A DNA stretch of 59,570 nt from Clostridia bacterium (GTDB lineage: Bacteria > Bacillota > Clostridia > Christensenellales > Borkfalkiaceae): the NCBI GenBank assembly GCA_017626305.1, contig JAGAIW010000055.1, forward strand, positions 1 through 59,570, in the 5' to 3' direction. The notes beneath the pieces were generated by a model. That model searched no databases. It had not been told where the DNA came from and was given only the letters and a program-made list of their open reading frames with translations. Of this stretch, positions 1 to 8,619 are shown piece by piece. Both the position numbers and the translations under genes were made by a program. How positions within the stretch are numbered: the stretch's first letter is position 1; the number at the start of each line of letters is the position of its first letter.

Positions 1-968
1 ACAGCCGCTACGATATCTTCCGATTTACAGCCGCGCGACAAGTCGTTCAAGGGCTTTGCAAAGCCTTGACAAATAGGGCCAACCGCCATGAAATTGCCTA
101 ATCTCTCCGCGATTTTATAGCCGATATTCGCCGCTTGCAAATCAGGGAATACGAATACGTTGGCTTTACCTGCAACGTCTGACTGCGGAGCTTTTAACGC
201 CGCTACGGAAGGCACGAGCGCCGCGTCGAATTGTAATTCACCGTCCAACTTCAAATCGGGTGCTTTTTCTTTTGCAATACGCGCCGCTTCCGCAACCAAA
301 GTCACGTTATCGTGCTTTGCACTACCCTTCGTCGAGAAGGAAAGCATTGCCACTTTCGGGTCAAGTCCCAAAATCGCCTTAGCGGAGTTTGCCGTTGCAA
401 TCGCAAGGTCGGCAAGTCCTTCGCTGTCGTACGTAGGATTTAAGCCGCAATCCGCAAAAATAACCACGTCGTCGGGACAATATTGATTGCCTTGGGGCGG
501 ACAAATCATAATAGAAAAGCTAGTAACGGCAGACGCGCCCTTTGCCGCTTTAATAATTTGCAAACCGGGGCGAAGGGTATTCGCCGTAGAGTGGCACGCG
601 CCGGAAACCAAACCGTCTACGTCACCCATTTTCAGCATCATTGCGCCGAAATACGTTCCGTCGGCGAGCAGCTTTGCCGCCTGTTCTTCCGTCATACCCT
701 TAGACGCACGAAGTTCGCAAAGTTTAGCGTTATACGCTGCCAGTTTGTCCGACGTCAACGGATTGACAATTTCCACACCCGTAAGGTCTACGTCGGGATT
801 TGCAGCTTTAATCGCCGTTTCATCACCGAGTAATACGATTTTTGCAATACCTTCTTTCGTTGCGTCAGCCGCGGCTTTGACAACACGCGAGTCTTCCCCT
901 TCACAAAGAACAATGGTTTTTTGAAGGGCTTTCGCCTTGATTTTGATTTCATCAAGAATATTTTTCAT
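1..968 (-). CDS. pta: Phosphate acetyltransferase (3' end cut by window edge)
   Basis: The enzyme interconverts acetyl-CoA plus phosphate and acetyl phosphate plus CoA, the first step of the Pta-AckA acetate pathway that yields ATP in anaerobes. The minus-strand reading from the ATG at 966-968 opens MKNILDEIKIKAKALQKTIV and continues with the family hallmarks LCEGEDSRVVKAA, GMTEEQAADLLADGTYFGAM, DVDGLVSGACHSTA and VIFADCGLN. About 322 residues are present against a usual length near 330, so only the last few codons are missing. AGGAG lies 7-8 bases before the ATG. The gene is divergent from tmcAL, whose product consumes acetate. No odd features; ackA would be expected just outside the window. 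Confidence 0.93.
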   Translation of the reverse strand, partial: MKNILDEIKIKAKALQKTIVLCEGEDSRVVKAAADATKEGIAKIVLLGDETAIKAANPDVDLTGVEIVNPLTSDKLAAYNAKLCELRASKGMTEEQAAKLLADGTYFGAMMLKMGDVDGLVSGACHSTANTLRPGLQIIKAAKGASAVTSFSIMICPPQGNQYCPDDVVIFADCGLNPTYDSEGLADLAIATANSAKAILGLDPKVAMLSFSTKGSAKHDNVTLVAEAARIAKEKAPDLKLDGELQFDAALVPSVAALKAPQSDVAGKANVFVFPDLQAANIGYKIAERLGNFMAVGPICQGFAKPLNDLSRGCKSEDIVAA

Positions 969-1048
969 ATTTTTACTCCTTGAAACGCTTTATTTATTTT
1001 TCAAATTTGTGTATAATAGGAATGAAGAACTTTCAAACCGTTACTCCT

Positions 1049-1077
1049 ATTATAGCACACAATTTTTTTAATGTAAA
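1049..1077 (-). promoter_or_regulatory. pta promoter
   Basis: Read on the minus strand there is TTTACA, a 17-base spacer and TATAAT, about 80 bases before the pta ATG. A second TATAAT lies at 1012-1017 on the plus strand, in mirror image to the first, and may serve tmcAL with a poor -35 (TTTATT, 17-base spacer). The two -10 elements and flanks form an interrupted inverted repeat (about 1008-1065). Confidence 0.6.
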
Positions 1078-1095
1078 GGAAATAAAGAAAGCAAA

Positions 1096-2244
1096 ATGAA
1101 AATTTGCGCGATAATTTGCGAATATAATCCCTTCCACAACGGACATTTATATCAGCTGCAAAAAGCAAAAGAGCTCTCTGGCGCTGACGCAATCCTTTGT
1201 TTAATGAGCGGCAACTTCGTTCAACGTGGCGAAGCGGCGATTGCCGACAAGTTCACCCGAGCCAAGCACGCCGTCCTTGCGGGCGCGGACGTCGTTATCG
1301 AACTTCCCGTCGCTTTCGCTACTGCTAACGCAGAACTGTTCGCCAAAGGCGCAGTACGTATTTTGTCGCAAATTCCGCAAATCACCCATTTATGCTTTGG
1401 CGCGGAAACGGCAGACGAAAACGCGTTTTATCAAGCGGCAAAACTTTGCAATAACGAGCCTAAGGAAGTTTCCGATAAAATAAAACAGCTCATGAAGGAC
1501 GGAATCAGCTTTGCCAAAGCGCGCGCGAAAGCTTGGGAAGGTATACTCCCTACCCAACTGTTTTCTTTCCCGAATAATATTTTAGGGTTGGAATATGCAA
1601 AAGCAATTCTTACCATGCGTTCGGATATTCGCATATTGCCTATACAACGCGTTGGCGGCGGATACGCCGACGACACGCTTTTAGAAAATTTCTCGTCCGC
1701 AAGCGCTATCCGCGCCGCACTTTTGAAAGGAGAACGCGTAGCAGCGCAAGTACCGCCCTACGTTATCAACGAATTATGCGGCTATGACGCGACGATTTTG
1801 GAAAGCATAGAAAAATATGCCCTGCTTTCCCATTCAGAATCGGACATTAGAGAAATTTGCGACTGTACGGAAGGATTAGAAAACGCTTTAAAGAAAGCGG
1901 CAACGCTTCCCCAAACGCTTGTGGAAACGCTAACGTCCCCCCGTTATACTTCGTCACGTATTCGACGAATTGCTTTACACAACGTATTGCACATACAAGA
2001 AAGCACCATTCGCCTTGCCTTGGAAACGTCGTTATATCTTCACGTGCTTGCCGTAAAAAAGGACAAAAAAGAACTATTGTCCATTTTAGGAGACAGTACT
2101 GCACCCACCTTGATTAGAGCGCACGATAAAAACGCTTTGCAAGGCATGGCAAAAGTATGTTATGAAAAAGACGTTTTTGCCGATTGCGTATATCGATTGT
2201 TAAACAGTGCGTCAACTATTGAAAAGAATATCTTTATCGAATAA
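1096..2244 (+). CDS. tmcAL: tRNA(Met) cytidine acetate ligase TmcAL
   Basis: TmcAL (formerly YlbM, DUF795) makes N4-acetylcytidine at the wobble base of elongator tRNA-Met from acetate and ATP through acetyl-AMP. The protein is 382 residues, close to the family's 390-415. The N-terminus is a nucleotidyltransferase fold with the HxGH signature FHNGH at residues 13-17 and the conserved stretch LMSGNFVQRGEAA. The second nucleotide-binding motif lies at SSASAIRAAL. The C-terminal half is helical, as in the family. AAGGAAATAAAG precedes the ATG. It stands alone on the plus strand, divergent from pta, and ends at the strong terminator at 2249. The acetate-consuming activity fits its position beside an acetate-pathway gene, which is seen in other Clostridia. 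Confidence 0.92.
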   Translation: MKICAIICEYNPFHNGHLYQLQKAKELSGADAILCLMSGNFVQRGEAAIADKFTRAKHAVLAGADVVIELPVAFATANAELFAKGAVRILSQIPQITHLCFGAETADENAFYQAAKLCNNEPKEVSDKIKQLMKDGISFAKARAKAWEGILPTQLFSFPNNILGLEYAKAILTMRSDIRILPIQRVGGGYADDTLLENFSSASAIRAALLKGERVAAQVPPYVINELCGYDATILESIEKYALLSHSESDIREICDCTEGLENALKKAATLPQTLVETLTSPRYTSSRIRRIALHNVLHIQESTIRLALETSLYLHVLAVKKDKKELLSILGDSTAPTLIRAHDKNALQGMAKVCYEKDVFADCVYRLLNSASTIEKNIFIE

Positions 2245-2248
2245 AAAT

Positions 2249-2299
2249 AAGCACTCGTCTCGCGGTTTTAAACACCGCCTGACGAGTGCTTTTATTTAA
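2249..2299. terminator. Bidirectional intrinsic terminator (tmcAL / end of glycan operon)
   Basis: AAGCACTCGTC pairs with GACGAGTGCTT, with an inner GCGGT/ACCGC stem. The hairpin is followed by TTTTATTTAATTTTTTTT on the plus strand and preceded by A-rich sequence, so it can stop transcription from both sides. It lies between the convergent ends of tmcAL and the 15-gene glycan operon. Confidence 0.85.
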
Positions 2300-2305
2300 T
2301 TTTTT

Positions 2306-3034
2306 TTAGCCAACCCAAATAGAAATAGCGGCGTAAACGGTTATATTTCCCTTTTGCGTAGCAGGGATTACACCGTTTAAGAGCTCGTTTTGGTGGCTCG
2401 ATTCATAATACCAGCCGACAAATTCATAGCTGACGTTTTTATTTGGTTTCCATTTCTTTAAAGCTGGTAACGTTATCGCTTTCCCTTCTTCGTATTCGAT
2501 AGGAAAGATTAAACCTTCTACCATTCCTTTCGGAAACGTACTTATACCTTCTTTAATGATATCAAATTCTTTCCATTTATACGTAATCGTAGCAAAAACA
2601 ACGTCTGTGTCCGTTTTTGCTCGTTCGACGATTTTTGCATATAGCGTTATATCGCCCCTACACGTGGAATCCATTACGTTATCCGTCAATTCGTTGGTAT
2701 ATTCTACGTCATAGTACCAACCTTCAAACGCATAAATCGTAGCGTCGTCTTTTCTAAAATTACGCAAAGCATCTATCGATTGCTTGGACGATTCTTGGTA
2801 ACTTGTGGGATAATTTCCGTCGGGCCGCCACAAAAACTGCGGAATATCCGCCGTTTTATCCAGTTCTTCGTCAAAATACTTATATTCAATCGAACAAACA
2901 CCCAAGCTTTCTTGACTTGTCGACGAATCCGAACCATCTTGCGGCGTTGACGAATCCACGCCACCACAACCATATAAAAACGTGCACGCCAAAAGGCTAA
3001 GTGCTACTATAATCGTTTTTACTTTCAGCATCAT
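2306..3034 (-). CDS. Lipoprotein with two InlB B-repeat-like modules
   Basis: The protein is 242 residues. It begins with a lipoprotein signal peptide (lipobox LYGC, acylated Cys23) followed by a Ser/Asp/Gln-rich linker, which places it on the outer face of the membrane. Two repeats resemble the InlB B-repeat (Listeria-Bacteroides repeat, flg_new) family: YAFEGWYYDVEYTNEL...GDITLYAKI near residues 98-135 and YEFVGWYYESSHQNEL...GNITVYAAI near 203-238. Such small beta-rich modules act as spacers or adhesive units in surface proteins. It is the last gene of the glycan operon, 16 bases after the GH28-like gene. GGGGATGG precedes the two adjacent ATG codons, so the exact start (first or second Met) is open. 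The binding target cannot be read from the sequence. Confidence 0.75.
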   Translation of the reverse strand: MMLKVKTIIVALSLLACTFLYGCGGVDSSTPQDGSDSSTSQESLGVCSIEYKYFDEELDKTADIPQFLWRPDGNYPTSYQESSKQSIDALRNFRKDDATIYAFEGWYYDVEYTNELTDNVMDSTCRGDITLYAKIVERAKTDTDVVFATITYKWKEFDIIKEGISTFPKGMVEGLIFPIEYEEGKAITLPALKKWKPNKNVSYEFVGWYYESSHQNELLNGVIPATQKGNITVYAAISIWVG

Positions 3035-3050
3035 TCCATCCCCATTTTAT

Positions 3051-4427
3051 TTATTGAACGTCATCAAACACAAAATCTTCTCTTACGTCAGGGCGCATGG
3101 TTTTCACCGTTACGTTATCCAAAGTCAATCCGTTTATATGACGGAAATAAATGCCTTTCGCCGGCAATATTCGTCCGTAAATGTACACTTCGGGATACGC
3201 TTGCGCATTTTCTGGAACGTCGCGATCGTACTCCTTGACCCCGCCGACAAGATTCATGTGTACGTTTCTCAACGTAATATTTTCAAGCGGACGTTCGGGC
3301 AAGCCACAGACGTTACAGGTCATTTGCCACGCGTCTTCTTCCGTCCATTCCTTCTTGCGATCGTCAAAGCCGCACGCCCTACCAAATTTCCAAGGATATT
3401 GATAGAAGTCATTCGCCTTAAAGCTATCGTAATTCCACGCAACCACTTCGTATGGATAATACGGACCGTCAGCGTTTACGTTTTCAATCAACACGTTTTT
3501 AATTTGCCCGATTTCTCTTCCTTGCGGCCCGCGCATACGTCTACCGATATGTATAAAAATAGGCACGTTTACGTTTTTCATCTCGATATCGCGGAATACG
3601 ATTCCGTCTAAAATAGCGCCGTCGACGCTTTCAATAGCGATACCGCACATACGCGTTTCGTACATATAAATGTTTTCACATACGACGTTTTCAAAACCGC
3701 CGTTTGTTTCCGTACCGAATTTTATCGAATTGCAACGGCTTTTTAACTTACAATTCCAAACGTGAATATCTTTACAGATATCTATTTTATTCAACGTATA
3801 CGAGCTTTTGAACACAATGGAATCGTCGCCCGCTTCTACTTCACAATCGTGAATACGTACGTTTTTCGAGTTGTCAGGAGAGATACCGTCGATATATACA
3901 CGCAACTTTAACCCAAAAACGTCCACATTTTCGCAACCTGCAAAGTATACCGCCAAATCGGTTACGTTATAGATACCCAGTCCGCTAACTTCTACGTTTT
4001 TACAGTTTTTCAAAGCAATACACTTCGGACCCCTATGTACGATTTTTCTAACGTCGTCTTCATCCCAAACCGAGCGCATATCAATTATGCCCTTTCCGCA
4101 TATTGCAATATTCTCGCAATCAATTCCCACGAACATAGAACAATGATAATAGGTATGCGACGAATCTTGATATACAGGGTAATCAATCTTTTCTTCGGGC
4201 GCGTAATCGTAAAAATCCAAGCTGCCCAAAATTTCCGCGTTTTCTTCTAACTCTATACGAACGTTGCTCTTTAAGAAAACCGTCGAAAGTACATATCTTC
4301 CTGCGGGGAATAATAATGTTCCGCCACCGTTTGCGCTACATTCGTCAATCGCCTTTTGAACGGCTTTGCTATTCAAGGTTACACCGTCTGCCACCGCGCC
4401 AAAATCTAATATATTGTACGTTTTCAT
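3051..4427 (-). CDS. Glycoside hydrolase family 28-like protein (polygalacturonase fold)
   Basis: This 458-residue protein opens with the family signature YNILDFGAVADG and the GGGTLLFPAGRY stretch, and has the repeated N/D-V-x-I-x-C rungs of a right-handed beta-helix. GH28 enzymes cleave galacturonic-acid linkages in pectins by inversion. The catalytic acid region is recognisable: GISPDNS at 181-187 (Asp185, the NTD-motif equivalent) and AGDDSIVFKS at 199-208 (Asp201, Asp202). The GHG histidine motif is replaced by SRCNSIKFG (230-238), so the usual His is absent. No signal peptide is present, so it should act in the cytoplasm on imported oligosaccharides. It lies 21 bases after the GH63-like gene. 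The fold call is firm; activity on galacturonides is less certain because of the missing His. Confidence 0.8.
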   Translation of the reverse strand: MKTYNILDFGAVADGVTLNSKAVQKAIDECSANGGGTLLFPAGRYVLSTVFLKSNVRIELEENAEILGSLDFYDYAPEEKIDYPVYQDSSHTYYHCSMFVGIDCENIAICGKGIIDMRSVWDEDDVRKIVHRGPKCIALKNCKNVEVSGLGIYNVTDLAVYFAGCENVDVFGLKLRVYIDGISPDNSKNVRIHDCEVEAGDDSIVFKSSYTLNKIDICKDIHVWNCKLKSRCNSIKFGTETNGGFENVVCENIYMYETRMCGIAIESVDGAILDGIVFRDIEMKNVNVPIFIHIGRRMRGPQGREIGQIKNVLIENVNADGPYYPYEVVAWNYDSFKANDFYQYPWKFGRACGFDDRKKEWTEEDAWQMTCNVCGLPERPLENITLRNVHMNLVGGVKEYDRDVPENAQAYPEVYIYGRILPAKGIYFRHINGLTLDNVTVKTMRPDVREDFVFDDVQ

Positions 4428-4448
4428 ATTTTCTCCTAAAATACCGTT

Positions 4449-6149
4449 TTATTTTCTCTCTCCGATATACAATTCTTTTTGAATGAACATCAAAGCAAAA
4501 CAAGTCGACCAGTTATAATCGGCTATGGAATGAATATGTTTTCGCCAATCGGGCGGATCGATAGGCGCGCCCTTTCTTTCGCAATAGAACGGGTTAACTT
4601 CCCCTTTTGAATCGTAAAACTCAAAAACCGTACCCGTAATTTCATACCATTTATTCGTTTGCGAAAGTAGCTTTTCTATCAATTCTTCCGCTATTTCTAT
4701 ATATCCGTATTGCAGTAAGCCTTTGATAACAAAATAATTCATATTAAACCAAACGCCGCCACGCCACATATCGGTAGAATAGCTCGGGTGCGTTTGCGAT
4801 ATCGACGCCAAAGGCAATTTCGTCCATAATAACGTTTTATCCGTTAACGTCTTTACCATTTTTTCCGCTTGCGCTTTGCTTGGAATTCCTGCGATCAACG
4901 GAAAAAAGCTTGCAGGCGTCAATACTTTGGTTAAAGCGCCGCTAAACGTCCTATCGTAATACGCGCCCGTTTCTTCGTCCCATAACAATTGATTAACGGT
5001 ATCCGCAACGGTTTTATACACGTTTTTCCACTTTGCGCTCTTTTCCGTTTCGCCAAGCTCGGCAAAAATATACGAAAGATATAATGCGTCATGCGCAAGG
5101 AACGTGGAGAAATCTACTGCATCCAGCTTTTCTTCCAAATCAAAACGGGGTGAATTGTCCAAGCCCGATTCGTCACTTCTACAATGTACGGCATCCGAGC
5201 CGCTTGCCCATTCCAAAAGCCCGTTACCGTTCACGTCACGGTTTTTCATGCTCCATTCAAGATACGTATCGAGCTCACGCGTAAATTCCGCCAAGAACGC
5301 TTTATCGCCCGTCTTTTTATATATTTCCCAAACGCCCCACGAAAGCACTTGCGGTTGCGTAACGTTAGAATGCTTTTGCGGATCAATCATATGGGGAATA
5401 AATCCGTCTTCATGTATTTGTGAAATGACGGCGCGAATAGAATTTTTCGCCAAATCAGGATTATACGTAACCATAGCCAAAGCGTGAAACACCGAATCCC
5501 ATAACCACATACGCTTGTGCGGAACGCGGTCAGGCGTCGTCCACGTGCAAGGAATTTGTCCTTCGCCGCTGCGTACGTTTACTTTTTGTACCGATAACGC
5601 TTTATAATACAACTTTTCATATCGAGTATCCTTACAAGCAGGCATATTTTCAAAATAAGCGTATCTTGCCCGTTTTAATTCGTCCACGTTTACGTTCAAA
5701 AAGGACGGCGTATCTTCGGCTAAATCGTTCTTAAAAAGATGTCTAACGACAAATTTATAGTTTTCGTCTTCTTTGCGAGCGCAAACACAAACGCAATCAA
5801 ATTCCGTTTTATACGTTTCAATCTCGCCGATTGTTGCCCGTTGCAATTCGATTTCACCTGTAACTACGGGTAATACGGGGGAATACCCCACTATCGTATC
5901 CGCGTTAGCAAACGTTACGAAAAAATCACCGTTTGCCGTTTTCGCATCAATCATATCCCCTGTAATTGCCGAAAATACAATTTCACCTTGCAAAGGAAAA
6001 AATATTTTTATCCATTTTCGAAGCTCGAATCGAATACCGATTTTTTCTGCGGTAAGCGTACCGATAAAATCATTCTCAAAACGATTTGTACCATCTACAC
6101 CCGAATACCCGAATAGCTGTCCGTAGCCCCAAATATCATTCAATTTCAT
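4449..6149 (-). CDS. GH63/MGH1-like glycoside hydrolase, (alpha/alpha)6 barrel
   Basis: The 566-residue protein resembles the GH63 and mannosylglycerate-hydrolase-like (MGH1) families, inverting enzymes that remove alpha-linked glucose or mannose. A beta-sandwich N-terminal part (about 1-165) precedes the toroid. Toroid motifs are MWLWDSVFHALAM near 215-227 (candidate catalytic Asp), SDESGLDNSPRF near 328-339, DMWRGGVWFNMNYF near 456-469, and TVFEFYDSKGEVNPF near 508-522, which carries the candidate catalytic Glu. There is no signal peptide, so it acts inside the cell with the neighbouring GH28-like protein. AAGGTG precedes the ATG. It is the third gene from the operon's end. The exact substrate cannot be told from sequence; GH37/GH15-like alternatives are less likely because of the WLWDSVFH block. 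Confidence 0.78.
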   Translation of the reverse strand: MKLNDIWGYGQLFGYSGVDGTNRFENDFIGTLTAEKIGIRFELRKWIKIFFPLQGEIVFSAITGDMIDAKTANGDFFVTFANADTIVGYSPVLPVVTGEIELQRATIGEIETYKTEFDCVCVCARKEDENYKFVVRHLFKNDLAEDTPSFLNVNVDELKRARYAYFENMPACKDTRYEKLYYKALSVQKVNVRSGEGQIPCTWTTPDRVPHKRMWLWDSVFHALAMVTYNPDLAKNSIRAVISQIHEDGFIPHMIDPQKHSNVTQPQVLSWGVWEIYKKTGDKAFLAEFTRELDTYLEWSMKNRDVNGNGLLEWASGSDAVHCRSDESGLDNSPRFDLEEKLDAVDFSTFLAHDALYLSYIFAELGETEKSAKWKNVYKTVADTVNQLLWDEETGAYYDRTFSGALTKVLTPASFFPLIAGIPSKAQAEKMVKTLTDKTLLWTKLPLASISQTHPSYSTDMWRGGVWFNMNYFVIKGLLQYGYIEIAEELIEKLLSQTNKWYEITGTVFEFYDSKGEVNPFYCERKGAPIDPPDWRKHIHSIADYNWSTCFALMFIQKELYIGERK

Positions 6150-6185
6150 AATACACCTTAAACTGCCTTATTCGCAGATATAATC

Positions 6186-6218
6186 ACGGGAAACGCCAAA
6201 CGTTTTGACGTTTCCCGT
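6186..6218 (-). other. Intercistronic hairpin
   Basis: ACGGGAAACG pairs with CGTTTCCCGT around a 13-base loop in the 93-base gap between the 760-residue lipoprotein gene and the GH63-like gene. On the minus strand no clean T-run follows (GATTATATC), so it is more likely an mRNA-stabilising or processing stem than a full terminator. Confidence 0.5.
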
Positions 6219-6242
6219 CTTTTTATATAACTATCTTAAAAC

Positions 6243-8525
6243 CTATTGTGCCGCCACCGCTTGCACGATAATCACGCCGAATTCTCCCGTATCCGTTTTT
6301 TCTACGGTGAAAATAACGTCACCCGTTTGTGGAATCGTATACGTCGATTGATTCGCGTCCGCCGTTCTTGAACCGTTGGAATCACAATGCGCCGTCAAAA
6401 TGGTATTCGTCGTCATATCCACCGCGCCGCTTGCGTTCGTCGCCGAAACCGTGACCGTTTTGCCTTGTACTAAATCACCCGATACGGACAAGGTAAGCGT
6501 CGATTTTTCCACGCGAATATCTGCAAAGTACATACGAACCGTATCCCCTGCTTGGTTGAGTTGCCCCCAAAGATTATGCGTAGCCGTCGACCAACCGTCA
6601 AAATATTTCAAGGGAATTACGTATTCTGCCCAAGCGTTATATACGTAACGGCTTGTCACGCCTTTTGCATAGGTCGCGTATTTCGTTCCACTACCGTGCG
6701 CACAGTACATGTTGTTTGCCAACGTCGCAAACGTCTCCGTTTCTCCCGTCGTTGCCTTATCGTCGCCGCTTACAACGTACATTTCTACGACTACGTAATC
6801 GGTGTCGGCGTATCCCGCTTGAATCAAATCGTCATACGATTGCATGAAGTTAAAGGAAAGCTTGGGCGAATACACACTTCCTTCCACAACGTCGTATTGC
6901 AAAACACCCTGCTTGCCTTCGTATTCCGCTTTCCAAGAAACGCTGCCAGCGCCTTTCACGACCACCGCAGACAAATCGCTGTCGTAGTTAAAGGAAATGA
7001 GTTCGTTTACCGCATCAATCCCCGTAAAGGATACGGAAGTCGTGCCCGTAAAGCCTTCACCTAAAACCGTAACTTCATACGTACCGCGCGTCGTAGGCGT
7101 AAAGGAATTGCCTTTTACGTTCAAAATCGCACCGCTAGGCTTGCGGATACGCAAGGTAACGTTTGCCATATCTTTATTTTCGCTGTTTACCGTAGCAGAA
7201 ACGCTAACAGCCTGACCAAGCGTATCGCCCGTCGTCGTTACTTCCGCCATGTTGGTCACGTATACGCTAGATACGTAGTACACGCCTTTATGCGCTGCAT
7301 TTGAGCTGGTATCCGTTACTATTTTGCTTTCCGCGTGCCCGATAAAGGACGCGTCCGTTTTACTTGAACCAAGATTGCCGTTTTCATCAATAGGCCAGTA
7401 GCTAAAATTGACAAGCTGAGAAATAGGGAATGCATAGTCTACCCATTCGTTTTGACGAATTATGGTACTGCTTGAAACGTCTTTTCCGTCTACGCTACGC
7501 ATTGTCATTTTATCATACCAGTAATTCGTACATTCGTCTGATTTCACCGTGTACATACGTACAACCACGTGCGTATATTTTTCAAAAATATCTGCATTCG
7601 CCGCTACGCTTTGCGTAGGAACGATACTAAATCTCGGCGTCCAGTACGAGCCAGTATACCGTACCTGCACCACGTCCTTTTCACCCGCAAATTCAGGGAT
7701 ATATTTCTTCTCAAAGCTCTTTCTATCCGAATCCGCAGTAAATTGAAAGTTCGCGTCCACTTCCGCTTGGTCGTTAAAGGTAACGATTTGCGTTGTACCC
7801 GCCGTATTTGCGCGCATATACAACACTTCGTAAGCCGAGCCAACGTTTCCAGACGTATCTTTTGCGGAAACTTCTAAATAATAATATCCACCGACGTCGG
7901 GAGTAAATTTGCCGTCTTTAAGCGTAACTTCTTCCCCTTTTTCGTCACCGTCTAATAAATACAGCTTGACTTCGGGCATAATTTCTTCACCGGAATCGTC
8001 GCTAACGACAATTTCAGGGAGCGTATATTCCACCCCTTGTTGTCCACTTGCAATATCGCCAAACGTAATCCAAGGTTTCCCTTCGTCGACGACCGTCAAC
8101 GTAATCGTTTGCGTGCGAACGTCGCCGTCTGCGACTTCTACCGTACCGACCACGTAATAGGTTTCTAAATAATTAACGAACACGTTGTTCCCGATTAAAC
8201 CCAGCGTTTTTCCCGACTCCGTCGTAACGGAATAGGAAATATTGTACGAATTGCCGTCGGCGTCTACCACCGTTTCAGGCAAAGCGTAGCCTTCGCCAAG
8301 CGCAAAACTATCGGAAACGTTCGTGAAATTTTCGAGTTCAATTTTTTGCGGCGGCGTTTGAGTCGACGAATCGGACGATTCAGAAGACGACTCGGACGAC
8401 GATTCAACCGACGATTGCAACGCCGCAGAGCTACTGTCGCCCCCGTCGCAAGCCGTAAATGCCATACCAAGCGTAAGCGCAAATATAGCTGCCGCAAACC
8501 CTAAAATTTTCTTCTTTGCTTTCAT
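6243..8525 (-). CDS. Modular surface lipoprotein (Ig-like plus two CBM-like modules)
   Basis: This 760-residue protein has a lipoprotein signal peptide (lipobox FTAC, Cys26) and a Ser/Glu-rich linker. Two Ig/PKD-like beta-sandwiches follow (about 60-240), ending in DTSGNVGSAYEVLYMRA. Next comes a jelly-roll, carbohydrate-binding-like module beginning IVTFNDQAEV and ending GVYYVSSVYV, an Ig-like linker, a second module beginning LISFNYDSDL and ending VRMYFADIRVEKS, and a last Ig-like domain. The N-terminal half is a clear paralogue of the 863-residue lipoprotein at 10960-13551 (shared IxLENF, GGDVRTRTITL-like, LDGDEKGEE and TLPE segments). No catalytic motif is seen. Its place among sugar-import and hydrolase genes suggests glycan capture at the cell surface. 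The binding function is inference; the domain layout and anchoring are visible. Confidence 0.75.
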   Translation of the reverse strand: MKAKKKILGFAAAIFALTLGMAFTACDGGDSSSAALQSSVESSSESSSESSDSSTQTPPQKIELENFTNVSDSFALGEGYALPETVVDADGNSYNISYSVTTESGKTLGLIGNNVFVNYLETYYVVGTVEVADGDVRTQTITLTVVDEGKPWITFGDIASGQQGVEYTLPEIVVSDDSGEEIMPEVKLYLLDGDEKGEEVTLKDGKFTPDVGGYYYLEVSAKDTSGNVGSAYEVLYMRANTAGTTQIVTFNDQAEVDANFQFTADSDRKSFEKKYIPEFAGEKDVVQVRYTGSYWTPRFSIVPTQSVAANADIFEKYTHVVVRMYTVKSDECTNYWYDKMTMRSVDGKDVSSSTIIRQNEWVDYAFPISQLVNFSYWPIDENGNLGSSKTDASFIGHAESKIVTDTSSNAAHKGVYYVSSVYVTNMAEVTTTGDTLGQAVSVSATVNSENKDMANVTLRIRKPSGAILNVKGNSFTPTTRGTYEVTVLGEGFTGTTSVSFTGIDAVNELISFNYDSDLSAVVVKGAGSVSWKAEYEGKQGVLQYDVVEGSVYSPKLSFNFMQSYDDLIQAGYADTDYVVVEMYVVSGDDKATTGETETFATLANNMYCAHGSGTKYATYAKGVTSRYVYNAWAEYVIPLKYFDGWSTATHNLWGQLNQAGDTVRMYFADIRVEKSTLTLSVSGDLVQGKTVTVSATNASGAVDMTTNTILTAHCDSNGSRTADANQSTYTIPQTGDVIFTVEKTDTGEFGVIIVQAVAAQ

Positions 8526-8558
8526 GAAGGTATTCTCCTTATCGAATACTTTCGCGTA

Positions 8559-8588
8559 CTTTCTACGCCCTTTTACGGGCGTAGAAAG
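8559..8588 (-). other. Intercistronic hairpin before the 760-residue lipoprotein gene
   Basis: A perfect 12-bp stem, CTTTCTACGCCC with GGGCGTAGAAAG around a 6-base loop, lies between two operon genes, about 34 bases before the downstream ATG. On the minus strand it is followed by AGTACGCG rather than a T-run, so it may protect or segment the mRNA rather than terminate it. Confidence 0.55.
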
Positions 8589-8619
8589 CCATTCGCGAAT
8601 GATTGTTTTGTTATAATTG

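Noticed and set aside
1008-1065. Mirror-image -10 region between pta and tmcAL as a terminator or operator
   Set aside because: The symmetry is explained by two divergent TATAAT elements; the arms are imperfect and far apart.
6186-6218. Hairpins at 6186-6218 and 8559-8588 as intrinsic terminators of the operon
   Set aside because: Neither is followed by a T-run on the transcribed strand, and the genes on both sides belong to the same functional set.
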